A DNA stretch of 9,007 nucleotides, from contig WFMO01000080.1 of NCBI GenBank assembly GCA_015489055.1, forward strand, positions 1-9,007, read 5' to 3'. A program made the translations under genes and the position numbers. How positions within the stretch are numbered: the first letter of the stretch is position 1; each line of letters opens with the position of its first letter. Shown here piece after piece: positions 6,194-9,007 of the stretch. The notes beneath the pieces are model-generated. The model was given only the letters and a program-made list of their open reading frames with translations. It was not told the origin of the DNA and did not search any database. This DNA is from Helicobacteraceae bacterium. Lineage in GTDB: Bacteria; Campylobacterota; Campylobacteria; Campylobacterales; Sulfurimonadaceae.

Positions 6194-8821
6194 ATGTCAA
6201 AAGACGGCTATAATGCAAAAACGATAGAAGAATTATACTACAACACATGGGAACAAAACGGTCATTTTGAGATTGACGGCAACAAAGCAATACAACAAGA
6301 TAATAAAAAATTTTCAATCATGATGCCTCCTCCTAATGTCACTGGTACACTTCATATAGGGCATGCTCTCACCTTTACCCTGCAAGATATCATAGTTAGA
6401 TACAAACGTATGGATGGCTATAAAACACTCTGGCAACCCGGGACTGACCACGCAGGTATTGCAACACAAAATGTTGTTGAAAAACAACTACTGCAAGAAG
6501 GAAGCACTAAAGAAGAGATAGGTCGCAAAGAGTTTTTAAAACGGGCATGGGCATGGAAAGAAAAAAGTGGCAATATCATGGTCTCACAGCTAAGACACCT
6601 TGGCGTCAGCCCTGCATGGAAACGCGAAAGATTTACTATGGATGAAGGCTTACAAAAAGCCGTCAGAGAAGCCTTCGTGCATCTTTATAATCAAGATCTC
6701 ATTGTACGCGGAAACTATATGGTAAATTGGTGTACGCATGATGGAGCACTAAGCGATATTGAAGTAGAGTATAAAGAGGAACAAGGACACTTTTATAATT
6801 TAAAATACCCATTTTCCGATGGAAGCGGATATATAACAGTAGCTACCACAAGACCTGAGACATATTTTGGCGATACTGCTGTTATGGTTCATCCTGATGA
6901 TGCAAGATACCAACATCTAATAGGCAAAAAAGTGAAACTTCCCCTAATAGATAGAGAGATTCCTATTATTGCGGACAGTTATGTTGATATGGAGTTTGGA
7001 ACCGGAATGGTTAAAGTAACTCCCGCACATGATCAAAATGACTATGAAGTCGGCAAGCGCCATGATTTGGATTTTATTACGGTATTTGACGAAAAAGGGA
7101 TATTAAATGATTTTGCCGGCGAATTTAAAGGAATGGAGCGTTTAGCCGCACGGGAAGAAATAGTTAAAAAACTTAACAGCAAAGGATTTGTTCAAAGCAT
7201 CACAGAACATTCTCACCAAGTCGGACACTGTTATCGCTGCCACAATATCGTAGAACCGTACATTTCAAAACAATGGTTCATAAGAAAAGAGATAGCTAAA
7301 GGCTCTATTGAAAAAACTAATAATCAGGATGTAAAATTTTTTCCATCCCACTGGATAAACAGTTATAATTCATGGATGTCAAATCTTCGTGACTGGTGTA
7401 TATCCAGACAGCTTTGGTGGGGTCATCAAATACCGGTATTTTATTGTGCTACATGTAAGCATGAATGGGCAAGTATCGAGCAAAAGCCGACAAAATGTCC
7501 AAAATGCTCTTCAGAAAATTTTACACAAGACCCTGATGTACTTGATACATGGTTTTCTTCTGCTCTTTGGCCATTTTCAACTCTTGGATGGGGACATGGC
7601 GATGTGCAGATGGATAGACTGTTTCAAGATGATGATTTAAAAGAATTTTATCCAAACACTTTGCTAATCACAGGGTTTGATATTTTGTTTTTCTGGGTTG
7701 CGCGCATGATGATGATGGGTGATACTTTTATGCAAAAACTGCCGTTTGAGCATATCTATCTACATGCTCTAGTTAGAGATGAAAACGGCGATAAAATGAG
7801 TAAATCTAAAGGCAACGTCGTGGATCCTCTGGATGTTATTGGGGACTATAGTGCCGATATACTTCGTTTTACTCTTGCCATCAGTGCTGCTCAAGGACGC
7901 GATATAAGAATGAGCGATGAAAAACTCAACCAGATACGAAATTTTACCAACAAACTATACAATGCGGCTAAATATCTACAGTTAAATATGCAAAGCTTTC
8001 CGGATTTAGACAAATTTTGTCTTAGTACAAACCTCGGACGCTATATGGTGTCAAGACTAAATAGTGCCACAAAAGAGGTCCGTCAATATCTTGATGAATA
8101 CAGATTTAATGATGCCGCTACGACAATATACAGATTTTTATGGAATGAATTTTGTGACTGGGGGATAGAGTTAAGTAAAGCCGATAAAGAATCCATCATA
8201 GAGCTTGGTGCGGTGTTTAAGGAAGCTATGAAGCTTCTGCATCCGTTTATGCCTTTTATTACCGAGCATTTGTATCAGCAATTATCGGGCACTGTGTTAA
8301 ACAGTGAAAACTCAATCATGATATCAAAATTTCCTACTAAAACAAAAAAGCGTAAAGAGGAGCGGTTGTTTAATACTATTATGGATGCAATCATCTCAAT
8401 AAGACGAGCCAAAGTACTAATAGATATGGCAAACCAAACCATAGATAAAGCATACATTAAAATTGAAGATATAAAAAATGGCGATCAACAGATTATGCTG
8501 CCATATATACTAAAACTCGCCAAAGTCAAAGAGATTGAATTTTGCAGCGAAAAACTTGATAATGCAGTTAGCGATATCTCAGAATTTTGTGAAGTATTTA
8601 TACCAATGAGCTCTATTGATCTGCAGCCTCTTATATCGCGTCTTACAAAACAGTATGAAAAGCTCGACAAAGAAGCTATAAAGCTACAATCAATGTTAAA
8701 TAATGAACGATTTGTTAAAAATGCGCCACATGAAGTTTTAGTAAAAAATAAAGAAGCCCTTGCCGTAGTCAAGGACAAGCAACAAAAAATACAGGAGCAG
8801 TTAAGCTCTTTAAAGAAGTAG
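6194..8821 (+). CDS. valS: Valyl-tRNA synthetase (class I)
   Basis: This cytoplasmic enzyme charges tRNA-Val with valine using ATP and hydrolyses mischarged Thr-tRNA. It is complete at 875 residues, close to compact bacterial ValRS. Catalytic signatures are P-P-P-N-V-T-G-T-L-H-I-G-H (45-57, HIGH at 54-57) and K-M-S-K-S (534-538). The editing insert (about 195-345) contains T-T-R-P-E-T (218-223) and G-T-G...P-A-H-D (269-280, with D280 expected to bind the non-cognate amino group). Three CxxC pairs (C346/C349, C418/C421, C435/C438) suggest zinc ribbons. The W-W-G-H-Q-I-P segment (408-414) is typical. The anticodon-binding helices span about 610-760. A Lys/Glu/Gln-rich C-terminal coiled coil (about 813-873) is the tRNA-binding arm. 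ATG 6194 has AAGG at 6183-6186, seven bases upstream. The SulP gene begins 7 bases after its stop. Confidence 0.98.
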   Translation: MSKDGYNAKTIEELYYNTWEQNGHFEIDGNKAIQQDNKKFSIMMPPPNVTGTLHIGHALTFTLQDIIVRYKRMDGYKTLWQPGTDHAGIATQNVVEKQLLQEGSTKEEIGRKEFLKRAWAWKEKSGNIMVSQLRHLGVSPAWKRERFTMDEGLQKAVREAFVHLYNQDLIVRGNYMVNWCTHDGALSDIEVEYKEEQGHFYNLKYPFSDGSGYITVATTRPETYFGDTAVMVHPDDARYQHLIGKKVKLPLIDREIPIIADSYVDMEFGTGMVKVTPAHDQNDYEVGKRHDLDFITVFDEKGILNDFAGEFKGMERLAAREEIVKKLNSKGFVQSITEHSHQVGHCYRCHNIVEPYISKQWFIRKEIAKGSIEKTNNQDVKFFPSHWINSYNSWMSNLRDWCISRQLWWGHQIPVFYCATCKHEWASIEQKPTKCPKCSSENFTQDPDVLDTWFSSALWPFSTLGWGHGDVQMDRLFQDDDLKEFYPNTLLITGFDILFFWVARMMMMGDTFMQKLPFEHIYLHALVRDENGDKMSKSKGNVVDPLDVIGDYSADILRFTLAISAAQGRDIRMSDEKLNQIRNFTNKLYNAAKYLQLNMQSFPDLDKFCLSTNLGRYMVSRLNSATKEVRQYLDEYRFNDAATTIYRFLWNEFCDWGIELSKADKESIIELGAVFKEAMKLLHPFMPFITEHLYQQLSGTVLNSENSIMISKFPTKTKKRKEERLFNTIMDAIISIRRAKVLIDMANQTIDKAYIKIEDIKNGDQQIMLPYILKLAKVKEIEFCSEKLDNAVSDISEFCEVFIPMSSIDLQPLISRLTKQYEKLDKEAIKLQSMLNNERFVKNAPHEVLVKNKEALAVVKDKQQKIQEQLSSLKK

Positions 8822-8828
8822 AAAAAGA

Positions 8829-9007
8829 TTGTTTAATATAAGAACATACAATAAGGCAAATCTTAAAAATGACATTCTATCTGGACTTGTCGTGGCAGTT
8901 GCCTTAGTACCAGAGGCTATAGCCTTTTCGTTTATAGTAGGTGTTAGTCCTATAGTTGGATTATATACAGCATTTATTTTAGGTATAGTAACGTCTATCT
9001 TAGGCGG
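8829..9007 (+). CDS. SulP-family (SLC26-like) anion transporter, 3' partial
   Basis: The frame runs off the right edge; 59 residues are visible. It has the SulP N-terminal signature: a short charged cytoplasmic start, D15-I-L-S-G-L entering the first membrane helix, V-P-E-A-I-A-F-S (27-34) in place of the commoner I-P-Q-x-x-A-Y, then G-V-S-P-I-V-G-L-Y (38-46) and a second hydrophobic helix. SulP proteins are inner-membrane carriers for sulfate, bicarbonate, dicarboxylates or other anions; the substrate cannot be told from this fragment, nor whether a STAS domain follows. An in-frame stop at 8811-8813 limits the start region, and TTG 8829 is the first usable start (no in-frame ATG nearby), preceded by purine-rich AAGAAG/GAAAAAGA. 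It lies 7 bases after valS with no terminator or promoter between, so it is probably co-transcribed. Confidence 0.85.
   Translation, partial: MFNIRTYNKANLKNDILSGLVVAVALVPEAIAFSFIVGVSPIVGLYTAFILGIVTSILG

Noticed and set aside
5907..6227. 106-residue plus-strand frame running from the helicase 5' end into valS
   Set aside because: It is antisense to the helicase ATPase motifs, overlaps the divergent promoters and the valS start, and shows no domain.
6075..6317. 80-residue minus-strand frame over the valS start
   Set aside because: It overlaps the valS N-terminus and the promoter region in antisense and has no family features.
7706..7717. Four consecutive ATG codons (ATG x4)
   Set aside because: They are in frame within valS (residues 505-508, in a Met-rich segment after F-F-W-V-A-R) and encode ordinary protein sequence, not a regulatory repeat.

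Overview
The window looks like an ordinary chromosomal stretch from a low-GC, Gram-negative bacterium. The likely group is the Campylobacterota (Sulfurimonas-like). This is inferred from the AT-rich codon use, from TATAAT boxes that lack a recognisable -35, from the Campylobacterota-style SF1 helicase and SulP sequences, and from a transformation/MSHA-like gene block (TPR protein, ATPase, GspF). The taxon cannot be proven from the sequence alone. Genes are packed tightly, no gap exceeds about 100 bases, and I see no rRNA, tRNA, mobile element, CRISPR array or phage gene.

Bases 1-4009 (+ strand) are the tail of an operon for a type IV pilus / type II secretion / DNA-uptake type machine. It holds the C-terminal part of a TPR protein that runs in from the left edge, a 178-residue exported protein of unknown family, a complete GspE/PilB/MshE-type assembly ATPase, and a GspF/PilC/MshG-type inner-membrane platform protein. 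Two junctions are ATGA overlaps and the third is a 10-base gap, so the four genes are probably co-transcribed and translationally coupled. The order TPR - ATPase - platform matches mshN-mshE-mshG of the MSHA pilus locus. In Campylobacterota the same protein families (CtsE, CtsF) serve natural transformation. No pilin or pseudopilin gene follows within the window.

Bases 4022-6094 (- strand) encode a complete UvrD/Rep/PcrA-type DNA helicase, convergent with the pilus operon. Only 12 bases separate the two stop codons, and an imperfect hairpin spans them. The helicase lacks an in-frame ATG near its N-terminus and most likely starts at TTG 6094. The more upstream TTG at 6127 lies inside what looks like its own -10 promoter box.

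Bases 6095-6193 are a compact divergent promoter region, with one -10 box per strand about 30 bases apart. It drives the helicase leftward and valS rightward. Bases 6194-8821 are a complete valyl-tRNA synthetase. Seven bases later, at TTG 8829, a SulP-family anion transporter begins and runs off the right edge, probably as the second gene of the valS transcript.

I found no clearly new system. The best candidates for something undescribed are the exported 178-residue protein in the pilus/transformation operon and the degenerate N-terminal domain of its ATPase.
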